Shown here: positions 46,075-54,475 of the stretch, piece by piece | Position numbering within the stretch: the stretch's first letter is position 1 | Layout of the letters: each line of letters begins with the position of its first letter | Assembly: GCA_015057305.1 (NCBI GenBank) | Contig: SVES01000006.1 | Span: 35,726 to 99,725 of the forward strand | Source of the DNA: Pseudobutyrivibrio ruminis | GTDB lineage: Bacteria > Bacillota > Clostridia > Lachnospirales > Lachnospiraceae | Length of the DNA stretch: 64,000 nucleotides | Direction of reading: 5' to 3' | Program-made: the position numbers and the translations under genes | Notes under the pieces: generated by a model | The model's input: the letters and a program-made list of their open reading frames with translations, nothing else | Told to the model about the DNA's origin: nothing | The model's database searches: none

Positions 46075-47004
46075 ATGAAAAAGAAGAATAATGAAACCAA
46101 AAAAGAAAAAAATACTAAAGACAGCAAAATTCCTAAGCATATACGAGAAATACCTCCATATGAGCTAGGAGAAGCTTTGCTAGATTCAGATTATACCTCC
46201 ATTGGTATAGTAGGTCTCTTTATTGTAGCTATGGTGTTTTTGGCTAGTGCAGATGATGATGTATCACTAAGTCCTGGGGCATTAATTTTTACATTGCTAT
46301 TATGTATTATCAGCCTTTATTTTATTTTTGGTCGGAAAAAGTACAAAAGCTATAGAGAAAAGCATCCTCCTGTTATGCAAGGGGACGGAATAAGTTATCC
46401 GGGGCTTTTGGGAAAAATACATAAGCATAGTTATTTTGAATGGGCAGATTCAGTAAATGCTGGGCACTTTAGAGTTGGTCCAAGAGGCTTTGAGTTTTGG
46501 CTTGGAAGGGAAAGAATAAACTTTTTCTATAATGTTGGCATAACAAAGGCAAGAGAGGATTCAAAAAGACGCTATGATGTTTTTCGCCAGTATTTAATAG
46601 AGGCTATTCCTATGGTGGAGGAAAAGCTTCCTGAATTTACCAAGAAAAATGTAGATTTACTTGATAAGCGCTGCTTTTATAAACGCAGTAGGAGAAATCA
46701 ACTTTTAGTTCTTTTATGCAACCTGGTAGCATTTTTGTATTTTAACTATCTAGGCGGTAATAAGGGAGTACTGCTTACTTGCTTTATATGTGGCTTAGTT
46801 GAGTTTTGCGTGCTGTATTTTCTGGTGAAGGGAGCCTATTATCATTTCAAAAATGAAAATGCAATTAGAGAAGCTTTGCCAGATGATGTAGGCCTTATTC
46901 GAGATGATGGTCTTGGCTCAATCAGACCATATTGGGGTTTTATTTATGGTACGCTTGTATTTGCCATTAATTTTGGCATTCAATATATGATTATTTGGAA
47001 ATAG
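46075..47004 (+). CDS. Unrecognised membrane protein of radical SAM cassette
   Basis: A 309-residue protein with a Lys-rich N-terminus, two helices (about 43-60 and 67-86), a soluble middle part (about 90-205, with GISYPGLLGKIHKHSYFEWAD) and about three more helices (about 210-225, 230-250, 285-305). I do not recognise the family. It lies 16 nt before the radical SAM gene and is probably co-transcribed with it and the Cys-Ala-tailed protein, so a role in the same process is inferred from position alone. Confidence 0.75.
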   Translation: MKKKNNETKKEKNTKDSKIPKHIREIPPYELGEALLDSDYTSIGIVGLFIVAMVFLASADDDVSLSPGALIFTLLLCIISLYFIFGRKKYKSYREKHPPVMQGDGISYPGLLGKIHKHSYFEWADSVNAGHFRVGPRGFEFWLGRERINFFYNVGITKAREDSKRRYDVFRQYLIEAIPMVEEKLPEFTKKNVDLLDKRCFYKRSRRNQLLVLLCNLVAFLYFNYLGGNKGVLLTCFICGLVEFCVLYFLVKGAYYHFKNENAIREALPDDVGLIRDDGLGSIRPYWGFIYGTLVFAINFGIQYMIIWK

Positions 47005-47020
47005 ATTAAAGGGAAAAATA

Positions 47021-48400
47021 ATGATACGTGAAAAAATATATGAATTGAAGCAGTGGAAGGGTGTAGTGCATACCACTTGGAATCCAAAAGGACCAGGGGT
47101 AATTCGAATTCACTTAATACCTCCTAAGTTTAGACCTTTTAAAATTGTTCCTTCCACAGTTATATTAAATGGAAAGGACGTGCTTCCTATCAATGAAGCA
47201 TGGGCAATACTTTTAACTGAATTTATTAAGGGTGTAAATGAATATGGGGATAGTCCCATGGACTCTGAGACTTTAGATGATATATTAACAGATGCATTTC
47301 ACAGAGTAAGAAGGGTTTATCCTACAGTGGAGGATAAAGTTCTAAGGGAGGATTTAAGGACAATCGTAAGTACCTTTGATGAAATTGCAAGAAATCAGGT
47401 TCCAGCAATTGATATTGGTACAATGAGTCTGGCAGAATACGCTCCTAATATGACTGCTCCTCACAGAATGGATTTAATGGTTTCTGCTATGACAAAGGAC
47501 GGTCACTGGGCATGTAATCAGCACTGTATGCATTGCTATGCGGCTGGACAAAAATATGCTGAGTGTAATGAGCTGTCTACAGACGACTGGAAAAAGATTA
47601 TAGATAGCTGTAGAGAAGCGAGAATACCTCAGCTGACATTTACGGGTGGTGAGCCTACTCTTAGAAATGATTTGCCAGAGCTTATTTCTCATGCCAGATG
47701 GTTTGTCACCAGGCTCAATACTAATGGGATTTTGCTTACAGAGAAGCTGGTTAATGCTTTAGTGGAAGCAGAGCTTGATAGCGTGCAGGTTACATTATAT
47801 TCTCACATTGAGGATGTGCACAATGAGCTAGTAGGTGCAAAGCATTTCAAGGATACAGTACAGGGAATAAAAAATGCACTTTCAGCTGGATTAAATCTTA
47901 GTGTGAATACACCGCTTTGCTCTTTGAACAAAGATTATGTTGGCATGCTTGAATTCTTACATGAATTAGGTGTTAGATATGTTACCTGCTCTGGACTGAT
48001 TGTCACAGGAAATGCAACCTCTGATAATTCCAGACAATCCCAGCTGACTAGTCAGGAACTATATGAAATATTGCAAAATGCAAAAAGCTTTGTAGATTCT
48101 CATGATATGGAAATAGATTTTACTTCTCCAGGATGGATTGAGGAAGATAAGCTTATGGCTCTTAAAATGGTTGTGCCAAGCTGTGGAGCCTGTCTCAGCA
48201 ATATGGCAATTACTCCAGATGGTAAAGTAATACCTTGTCAGAGCTGGCTATCATCTGACTCTTTGGGGAATATGCTTTTTGATAAATGGCAGAGGATTTG
48301 GAACAGTAATAAATGCTTAACTATTCGTAAAAAGTCTGCAAAAGCTGAGGGAATCTGTCCTCTTAGAATAATGAATTCCAAGGAGGTGTCCCATGAATAA
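47021..48400 (+). CDS. Radical SAM/SPASM-like enzyme
   Basis: A 459-residue protein. The radical SAM core has CNQHCMHC (Cys165, Cys169, Cys172) and FTGGEPTLR; the C-terminus has further cysteines (VPSCGACLSNM, VIPCQSW, NKCLTIR, GICPL), the pattern of a SPASM or twitch domain binding auxiliary Fe-S clusters. The first 150 residues include a region (INEAWAILLTEFIKGV onward) that could be a PqqD-like peptide-recognition domain; this is a weak guess. Such enzymes often modify peptides or proteins. The end overlaps the next gene by 8 nt, whose product carries a Cys-Ala repeat. Confidence 0.85.
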   Translation: MIREKIYELKQWKGVVHTTWNPKGPGVIRIHLIPPKFRPFKIVPSTVILNGKDVLPINEAWAILLTEFIKGVNEYGDSPMDSETLDDILTDAFHRVRRVYPTVEDKVLREDLRTIVSTFDEIARNQVPAIDIGTMSLAEYAPNMTAPHRMDLMVSAMTKDGHWACNQHCMHCYAAGQKYAECNELSTDDWKKIIDSCREARIPQLTFTGGEPTLRNDLPELISHARWFVTRLNTNGILLTEKLVNALVEAELDSVQVTLYSHIEDVHNELVGAKHFKDTVQGIKNALSAGLNLSVNTPLCSLNKDYVGMLEFLHELGVRYVTCSGLIVTGNATSDNSRQSQLTSQELYEILQNAKSFVDSHDMEIDFTSPGWIEEDKLMALKMVVPSCGACLSNMAITPDGKVIPCQSWLSSDSLGNMLFDKWQRIWNSNKCLTIRKKSAKAEGICPLRIMNSKEVSHE

Positions 48401-49352
48401 AAGAAGCGTAATTAAACTGATTTTGTTTTTGCTAATATTATTTCTAGTCTTTCCACAGCTTTCAGTGGAAGCAAAAGCACCCTTGGATCATATTCATGAT
48501 TACGAAGTGCAGGTTGATATGAGAGAGGATGGTACCTGTGACCTTACATATCATATAGAATGGGAGGTGCTTGATAGTACCTCAGAGGGGCCTCTTACAT
48601 GGATAAAAGTAGGTATACCTAATAAGCATGCAGATGAATTTGAAGCTTTTTCAGATAACATAGATAAAATCAAATATTACGGTAGTGGCGGTGATTATGT
48701 ACGTCTTGATTTAGATAGGGCTTACAAAGCTGGTGAGGTTCTAGAATTGGATTTTTCATTTCATCAGGCTAATTTGTTTGTGCTTGATGAGGATGGAGCC
48801 CATTTCGAATTTACACCTGGTTGGTTCGAGGATACTCCAGTAGATAAAATTACTGTTCGATGGAATGCTGAATATGTGGAATCAGTAGAGGGAAATCCTA
48901 TCCTTTCAGATGGCTATTATGTTTGGACAAATGATGCTGGAGGATATGACCTTAGACAGACAGTTAAGCTTGTTTACGCTAAGGACCAGTATGATTACAT
49001 GGAGGGAAATTATCCTGAAGATAATGAGGGTTATTATACCCTGGAGCAGAAAAAGGTTCTTACGGTGTTGATTTTTGCTGTTCCTATACTTGGATTTGTG
49101 ATTGTTATAATACTTATCACTAAATCAAAACGTTTTAGTGCAGATGGATATACCTCACATAGAGGACTAGGTGCCAATTATCATAGATATGTAAGCACTA
49201 GACACTCCAGCCATTCAGGCGGAGGCTGCGCTTGTGCATGTGCCTGCGCATGTGCTGGTGGAGGAAGGGCTGGCTGCTCAAGAAAAGATTTCTATGGGAC
49301 AAGGCTTTATACGAAGGATATTTATAAGGCTATAGAAGTCTTTTATTCATAG
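48393..49352 (+). CDS. Membrane-anchored protein with cytoplasmic Cys-Ala repeat tail
   Basis: A 319-residue protein with a signal peptide (about 1-27, ending VEAKA), an extracellular beta-rich domain (about 30-205, resembling the N-terminal part of DUF2207 proteins), one helix (about 222-245) and a C-terminal tail predicted inside the cell. The tail has SHSGGG, then five Cys-Ala dipeptides (279-288), GGGRAG and a sixth Cys295, then a conserved-looking SRKDFYG. The tail faces the same side as the radical SAM enzyme encoded just upstream (8-nt overlap), so it may be that enzyme's substrate or a metal or Fe-S site. Function is not known to me. Confidence 0.82.
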   Translation: MNKRSVIKLILFLLILFLVFPQLSVEAKAPLDHIHDYEVQVDMREDGTCDLTYHIEWEVLDSTSEGPLTWIKVGIPNKHADEFEAFSDNIDKIKYYGSGGDYVRLDLDRAYKAGEVLELDFSFHQANLFVLDEDGAHFEFTPGWFEDTPVDKITVRWNAEYVESVEGNPILSDGYYVWTNDAGGYDLRQTVKLVYAKDQYDYMEGNYPEDNEGYYTLEQKKVLTVLIFAVPILGFVIVIILITKSKRFSADGYTSHRGLGANYHRYVSTRHSSHSGGGCACACACACAGGGRAGCSRKDFYGTRLYTKDIYKAIEVFYS

Positions 49353-50286
49353 TGTTCATTACAAGCTTCTTGTTGCCACTCCAAAGAGGGGCAATGAGGA
49401 GCTTTTTTGGTCCATCTCCAGTAAGGCGATGAATAACAGTTTCCTTTGGAAGCAACTGAAGGCAACGAGCGATTATATCACAGTATTCATTTAATTCGTA
49501 TATACGAAATGGGGTCTTTTCATATATTTCAGCTAGTTTAGTGCCCTTTAGTACATGTAATAGCTGAAGCTTGATACCAAACAAAGTAGGTTTCAGCCTG
49601 GCCAGGTATTCAACAGTTTCTAAGATATCTTCATCAGTTTCACCAGGAAGACCTATAATTACATGAACAATTACCTTTAGATTAGCCTTGGTTAATCTAG
49701 CATAAGCGTCCTCAAAAACAGGCAGATCATAGCCACGGTTTATAAAATCTGCAGTATTTTTATGGATAGTTTGAAGACCTAGCTCTATCCAGATTTCTTT
49801 TTCCTTATTTAGCTCACTCAAAAATGAAATCATGTCATCCGACAGACAGTCAGGTCTGGTGCCAATTGATAATCCAACGATAAAAGGGTATTGTAAAACC
49901 TTTTTAAATAAATCTTTAAGATAGTTTTCATCACCATATGTGTTAGTAAATGATTGGAAATAGGCAATATATTTTCTATCGGCAGTAGGAATTTTTGAAG
50001 AAATTTTTCCATCAACCTTTTCCTTAGCAAATTTGATTTGTTCATCCAAATCTAATCCTTTTGCGGCAAAATCCCCAGAGCCTCCCTCTGAACAAAAAAT
50101 GCATCCACCATAAGAAATTGTGCCATCCCTATTTGGACAGGTGCAGCCTGTAGAAAGAGAAAGCTTATAGACTTTTGTTCCATATTTATTTTTTAGATAG
50201 TCAGATACGCTTAAATAATTCATGAATAGATGATATCTTCCATTGAAAAAATAATCAACAATGAAACATTTGTTTGCTTCTTGCAT
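49330..50286 (-). CDS. TIGR01212-family radical SAM protein (YhcC-like)
   Basis: A 318-residue radical SAM protein with CTCPNRDGTISYGGCIFC (Cys50, Cys62, Cys65), SIGTRPDC and HVIIGLPGETDEDI, the signatures of the YhcC/TIGR01212 family, related to Elp3-like enzymes; the reaction is unknown. An ATG at 50223 (residue 22) fits the family length equally well and neither start has a clear ribosome site. It converges on and overlaps the previous gene by 23 nt and diverges from dinB. Confidence 0.9.
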   Translation of the reverse strand: MQEANKCFIVDYFFNGRYHLFMNYLSVSDYLKNKYGTKVYKLSLSTGCTCPNRDGTISYGGCIFCSEGGSGDFAAKGLDLDEQIKFAKEKVDGKISSKIPTADRKYIAYFQSFTNTYGDENYLKDLFKKVLQYPFIVGLSIGTRPDCLSDDMISFLSELNKEKEIWIELGLQTIHKNTADFINRGYDLPVFEDAYARLTKANLKVIVHVIIGLPGETDEDILETVEYLARLKPTLFGIKLQLLHVLKGTKLAEIYEKTPFRIYELNEYCDIIARCLQLLPKETVIHRLTGDGPKKLLIAPLWSGNKKLVMNTMNKRLL

Positions 50287-50319
50287 ATTATGGTGTAAAA
50301 TATAAATAGAGGTTTTAAT

Positions 50320-51564
50320 ATGAGTGATAGATTAATTTTTCACATAGATGTTAATAGTGCTTTTGTTTCCTGGTCAGCGGTAGAGATGATGAAAAATGGT
50401 GGCCCTGATTTGCGTGAAATACCATCCATAGTGGGAGGTGATCCACATTCTAGACGAGGTATTGTTGCGGCAAAATCCATTCCAGCTAAAAAATATGGAA
50501 TTGTCACTGGAGAGCCAGTTTCCAGCGCCCTTAGGAAATGTCCAAATCTTGTTATAGCCGGTTCAAATTTTGGCTGGTATGTAAAATGCTCCAGGGCATT
50601 CAAAGCCATATGTCAGGAATATACTCCAACAATGCAGTCCTTTTCAATTGATGAAGTATTTTTAGATATGTCAGGCATGCATCTTATCTATCCTGATCCA
50701 ATTGCAACAGCGCATGAAATAAAAGATAGAATATATAGTGAGCTAGGTTTTACTGTTAATGTGGGCATAGCACATAATAAATTGTGTGCCAAGATGGCAA
50801 GTGATTTTGAAAAGCCAAACAAGGTACACACATTGTTCCCTGAGGAAGTAGAAAGAAAAATGTGGCCATTGCCTGTTGAAGATTTGTTTTCCTGCGGCAA
50901 ATCTACATCAGCAAGGCTTAGAAGCCTGGGAATATATACGATTGGTGAATTGGCAAGGTATCCTTTGGAGCAATTAATAATGCTCCTTGGAGAAAGAGCC
51001 GCCTATCACTTTCATAATTATGCCAATGGAATTGATAATTCTCCTGTTTTGGATGAGCCAGAGGATGCCAAGGGCTATTCTGCAGAAACAACAGTAGAGG
51101 AAGATTTAGTAGATTTAGAAAGCATCAATCGTCTACTTTTGGCACAGGCTGATGTGGTTGCAGCACGTATGAGAGCCGATGGTGGAAAATGTAGATGTGT
51201 GGGGGTCACATTTAGAAATCTCGATTTTGTAAATAAATCACATCAGAAAAAGCTTCCTGAGGCCACAGATGTAACAGATGATATATTTAATACAGCCAAG
51301 CAATTGATTAGGGAAAGCTGGCAAGGGGAGCCTCTTAGGCTGCTGGGATTGGCATTATCAGATATAGATAGAGATGGCTTTGAGCAGCTCTCATTATTTC
51401 AAGACGAGAAAAAAGAGAAGCGAAAAGCACTTGATTCCACATTGGATTCTATAAGAGGAAAATTTGGAAATGCTGCAGTGCAACGTGCCAGCACTATTGA
51501 TACCAGTAAGCATATCAACAGGAGGCATGTAGCAGAGCAGGAAAATAACAGGAATAAAGATTAA
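50320..51564 (+). CDS. dinB: DNA polymerase IV (Y family)
   Basis: A 414-residue translesion polymerase. Catalytic acids are in FHIDVNSAF (Asp10) and SFSIDEVFLDM; a helix-hairpin-helix region and little-finger domain follow, and QLSLF near residue 358 is a consensus beta-clamp-binding motif. The basic C-terminal tail is longer than usual after that motif. Single gene; its stop overlaps the converging CPBP-like gene by 4 nt. Confidence 0.95.
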   Translation: MSDRLIFHIDVNSAFVSWSAVEMMKNGGPDLREIPSIVGGDPHSRRGIVAAKSIPAKKYGIVTGEPVSSALRKCPNLVIAGSNFGWYVKCSRAFKAICQEYTPTMQSFSIDEVFLDMSGMHLIYPDPIATAHEIKDRIYSELGFTVNVGIAHNKLCAKMASDFEKPNKVHTLFPEEVERKMWPLPVEDLFSCGKSTSARLRSLGIYTIGELARYPLEQLIMLLGERAAYHFHNYANGIDNSPVLDEPEDAKGYSAETTVEEDLVDLESINRLLLAQADVVAARMRADGGKCRCVGVTFRNLDFVNKSHQKKLPEATDVTDDIFNTAKQLIRESWQGEPLRLLGLALSDIDRDGFEQLSLFQDEKKEKRKALDSTLDSIRGKFGNAAVQRASTIDTSKHINRRHVAEQENNRNKD

Positions 51565-52280
51565 AAGGTAAAGGTAATCTTTTGTAGCTGCAAGGTGAAA
51601 AGCAGTTGACCTAATATAATATGAACTATCATGCATACCCATAGGTTTTTAGTGCGTCGATAGATATAATTCATAAATAATACAAATAGAATAGTCATCG
51701 CTATCATAGGAAAGCCGTAAGTATAATGCATTGCTCCGAAGAAAAGAGCAACCACAGAAACAGATTTGTATTTACGGTGATTGCCAACTAACAGAGTGTG
51801 CATACCATCATAACCCATTACATTCATACAGTATTCCTGCCAAAAAGCAGTAAAAGGGTATAGCATGGTGTTTATTGTAATACGTCCAGGCTTTAGTCTG
51901 TCAATATAAAAGAATGGTCGGCAGCGTATTAACATTTGAGGTGAATTTTTTAAGATTGCATATTTGACAAGTATCATTATACCGCCAAAGATAATGCATA
52001 CTAAAGCACCTCGGGTGACAGCATTCCAAAGCTTTGCTTTATTTACCTTTAACGGTTCTATTAGAAAGTCGGTAGGTACTTTTCTTACCAAAGGAACCAG
52101 GGTGAAAATAGCAAGTATTAATGCCATGTAGTTACCGAATTTATAGATTGGATTGGACTCGTAAAGATATTCAAATGCTGAATTGAATATGATGTATAGC
52201 GACATATAGGTAAGGTAGGCTATTATAAGATATTCAGAATATTGTTTCTTTGGATCGAGTTGTGTCTTTGTAGTTTCCAT
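51561..52280 (-). CDS. CPBP/Abi-like intramembrane protein
   Basis: A 239-residue protein with about six to seven helices. WQEYCMN, FFGAMHYTYG and MIVHIILGQ stand where CPBP (CaaX-like) intramembrane proteases have EExxxR, FxxxH and the last His; the first motif is degenerate (QE, no following Arg at the usual place), so protease activity is uncertain. Some family members process peptides or mediate bacteriocin self-immunity. Confidence 0.72.
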   Translation of the reverse strand: METTKTQLDPKKQYSEYLIIAYLTYMSLYIIFNSAFEYLYESNPIYKFGNYMALILAIFTLVPLVRKVPTDFLIEPLKVNKAKLWNAVTRGALVCIIFGGIMILVKYAILKNSPQMLIRCRPFFYIDRLKPGRITINTMLYPFTAFWQEYCMNVMGYDGMHTLLVGNHRKYKSVSVVALFFGAMHYTYGFPMIAMTILFVLFMNYIYRRTKNLWVCMIVHIILGQLLFTLQLQKITFTF

Positions 52281-52352
52281 AAATTTTACCCCTTAATTCA
52301 TTTTAGCACATTTATACAGAAATTGAGTAAAAATACTATTTAATAATGCCAT

Positions 52353-52379
52353 ATAATTATGACTAAATAGTGACGATAA
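52353..52379 (+). promoter_or_regulatory. Weak sigma-28-like promoter
   Basis: GACGATAA (52372-52379) resembles the flagellar -10 GCCGATAA; TAATTATG lies 10 bases before it in place of TAAAGTTT. It would serve the leader ORF and the calcium-binding protein gene. Weak by itself. Confidence 0.35.
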
Positions 52380-52410
52380 AGAAAATGAAGACTAGGCACA
52401 GGGAGGTGCA

Positions 52411-52467
52411 ATGGTCTCGCGTTTGGCACTTTTAAACTCTTTATTTGTGGAAAGGAGTCCGCTATGA
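52411..52467 (+). CDS. 18-residue leader ORF coupled to the next gene
   Basis: GGGAGG (52401-52406) is followed at 4 nt by ATG 52411 and the frame MVSRLALLNSLFVERSPL, whose TGA overlaps the ATG of the calcium-binding protein gene as ATGA. The strong ribosome site and exact coupling suggest that it is translated and regulates or boosts the downstream start. No known family. Confidence 0.55.
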   Translation: MVSRLALLNSLFVERSPL

Positions 52468-53654
52468 AGATTGAGAACAGCCATGTAAACATGGCATCTA
52501 CACACAATTCTTATTCTTATACCCATGTAGAAACAGCTACAATTGATCAAAGGGCTGATGGAAAAGTCGTAAGTGCAATTATGGAACTGTCTGCTGATGG
52601 GGAAAAATCTCTAAAAGAATCACTAGAACAATATCAAAAGGACAAGGATGCTGCAGCAAAGGAAAACAAACAGAAAAATCTGCAAAATATGATTAATCAA
52701 ATGGCTGAACATGATAAGCAGATTAGAGAAGCAAATGCTGGTATGAGCCAGTGGGACATGGAGGATTTACAAATTAGTCTAGTTAAAAAGATACTGGATT
52801 TACTTAATGGCAGAAAAAGTCCTACTGACAAGAAATTGTCTCAGCAGATGAAAGCTTTTAATGACTGGCAACGAAATGTATTTTCAAGGTGTGACACAGA
52901 TGGTGTAAAGTATAGCGTAAATGGAGTAAAGCAAAACACTTTGAATCTTTCAACAAATGCTGCAGTAGGCCAGACACAGGTGTGGCAGAGAATTACTGCC
53001 ACATCAGGCACACACCTTGAATATGAAAATATGGCTTTTCAAAGTACTGGAACAGTTCAGACTGCTGATGGAAGGACTTTAAATTTTAACGTGGAGGTGG
53101 AGCTGGGGCGCAGTCTGTCTCAAAAGATAGATTCCCTTTCGGCTGAGACTTACACAAGAGTGCTTACAGACCCACTTGTTATCAATATGGATACAAATGC
53201 CACATCTATTTCAGACCAAAAGTTTAAGTTTGATATTGACTCAGACGGGGACGAAGAAGAAATATCTTTTGCTGGAAATGGAAGTGGATTTTTGGCCTTG
53301 GATAAAAATGAAGACGGCAAAATCGGTGATGGCTCGGAGCTGTTTGGAACAAAATCTGGGGATGGCTTCAAAGATTTGGCTGAATATGACGAAGACAAGA
53401 ATGGCTGGATAGATGAGAATGATTCTGTTTATAATAAACTAAAGGTTTGGACTAAGGATTCTGAGGGCAATGATAAGCTGTTAAACCTTAAGGAGGCCGA
53501 TGTGGGAGCTATCTATCTTGGTAACGTAAATACGGAATATAACTATAAGGATATGGCAGGAGAAACAGATGCAGTATTGAGAAAGACAGGAATTTATCTA
53601 AAGGAGAGCACAGGAGCTGCAGGAACGGTAGCTCATGTAGATTTAGCATTATAG
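52464..53654 (+). CDS. Signal-less protein with RTX-type calcium-binding domain
   Basis: A 396-residue protein with no signal peptide or membrane helix. The first 200 residues are polar and partly coiled-coil. From about 235 it follows the Ca-binding domain found beside RTX repeats: DIDSDGDEEE (257 onward), FLALDKNEDGKIGDGSELFG (280 onward) and DEDKNGWIDENDSVYNKLKVW (309 onward), each an EF-hand-like acidic loop. A paralogue is encoded at 60371. Calcium loops suggest it works outside the cell; the export route is not evident, and a flagellar-type route is one possibility given the FliD-like neighbour. AAAGGAG precedes ATG 52464. Confidence 0.8.
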   Translation: MKIENSHVNMASTHNSYSYTHVETATIDQRADGKVVSAIMELSADGEKSLKESLEQYQKDKDAAAKENKQKNLQNMINQMAEHDKQIREANAGMSQWDMEDLQISLVKKILDLLNGRKSPTDKKLSQQMKAFNDWQRNVFSRCDTDGVKYSVNGVKQNTLNLSTNAAVGQTQVWQRITATSGTHLEYENMAFQSTGTVQTADGRTLNFNVEVELGRSLSQKIDSLSAETYTRVLTDPLVINMDTNATSISDQKFKFDIDSDGDEEEISFAGNGSGFLALDKNEDGKIGDGSELFGTKSGDGFKDLAEYDEDKNGWIDENDSVYNKLKVWTKDSEGNDKLLNLKEADVGAIYLGNVNTEYNYKDMAGETDAVLRKTGIYLKESTGAAGTVAHVDLAL

Positions 53655-53695
53655 TAACAAATATTCAAAGTGCCAATTAAATTTTTTCTTTACTA

Positions 53696-53723
53696 TAAAT
53701 TTGTGGCATTACTTCTCCGATAT
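53696..53723 (+). promoter_or_regulatory. Sigma-28-like promoter before FliD-like gene
   Basis: TAAATTTG (53696-53703), 12-base spacer, TCCGATAT (53716-53723), compared with TAAAGTTT-N11-GCCGATAA. Better than the upstream copy and placed 32 bases before the start codon. Confidence 0.5.
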
Positions 53724-53755
53724 ATGATTTAGCAAATGATGTAAGGAGGTTTTTG

Positions 53756-54391
53756 ATGAGCACGATTAATAATTCAATGGAATATTATCAAAGTAATCAA
53801 GGCTTGCTTTCAATGTTAAATAATAAAAAGAGTGGTAATGCCCTAATTGACCAAATTGTTTCTAACAATGATTTGATTTTTCAGCGTAAGATGGAATCTA
53901 TGGGGCTTTCAACTAATGGCTCTGATAGTAAATTCAAAAATGTAGATACGGCAGCAACCAATCTTTTAGATGCCCTTTCAAAACTTGATGATGACTCACT
54001 ATATAATGCTGAGACTGGAAAAGAGTATGATAATGCCGAGCTTATAAAGGGTGTTACAAATTTTGTAACAGCCTATAATAGTACCATAACAAATATGACT
54101 AATTGTGGCGGCTCTTTGAATAATACTTTTAGTACAGAATTTGTTGAAGCTTTTAAGGCTAAGAAAGATGAGTTTGAAAATATCGGAATAAGTCTTGGCT
54201 CTGACAATAAGCTTGTGATTGACCAGGAAAAGCTTAAGGCTGCTAATCATGAGGATATTAAGGCTCTACTTGGTAGCTCATCTAGCTATTACAATAATAT
54301 TGCAAGTGCGGTGAATTCAATTGATACAATTGTAAATAAGGCTCTTGCAATGGGTTCTAGTAATTATAATGCAAAGGGGCTGCTTTTATAG
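53756..54391 (+). CDS. FliD C-terminal-like secreted-type protein
   Basis: A 211-residue protein without signal peptide. FVTAYNSTITNM and FENIGISLGSDNKLVIDQEKLKAA resemble the C-terminal part of flagellar filament-cap protein FliD, and the termini are helical and polar as in axial proteins. A paralogue is encoded at 59568 (NGYNDIVEG, LEEIGIKYNPGSGKLTVDEDKL). A flagellum-exported or cap-like role is inference; the size is under half of a true FliD. ATG 53756 follows AAGGAGG at 6 nt; TTG 53753 is also in frame. Confidence 0.72.
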   Translation: MSTINNSMEYYQSNQGLLSMLNNKKSGNALIDQIVSNNDLIFQRKMESMGLSTNGSDSKFKNVDTAATNLLDALSKLDDDSLYNAETGKEYDNAELIKGVTNFVTAYNSTITNMTNCGGSLNNTFSTEFVEAFKAKKDEFENIGISLGSDNKLVIDQEKLKAANHEDIKALLGSSSSYYNNIASAVNSIDTIVNKALAMGSSNYNAKGLLL

Positions 54392-54418
54392 GAATTTAAT
54401 AGTATAAAAGGAATATTT

Positions 54419-54459
54419 AAGGTTCATGGATGAAGTTTATTTCGCCCATGAACCTTTTT
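54419..54459 (+). terminator. Terminator placed directly before the next ribosome site
   Basis: AAGGTTCATGG (54419-54429) pairs with CCATGAACCTT (54446-54456), with five Ts, ending only 5 bases before the AGGAG of the 54476 gene. The downstream gene must rely on read-through or on a promoter before the hairpin. Confidence 0.85.
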
Positions 54460-54475
54460 GTTTTAGGAGAATATT

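Noticed and set aside
52331..52364. LytTR box pair before the 52464 gene
   Set aside because: A TTATGAC word resembles one half-box but lacks the CC start and has no partner 21 bp upstream; the sigma-28-like reading fits slightly better.
52423..53676. Inverted 10-mer TTGGCACTTT/AAAGTGCCAA flanking the 52464 gene as mobile-element ends
   Set aside because: Too short, no target duplication, and the left copy lies inside the leader ORF; probably chance.
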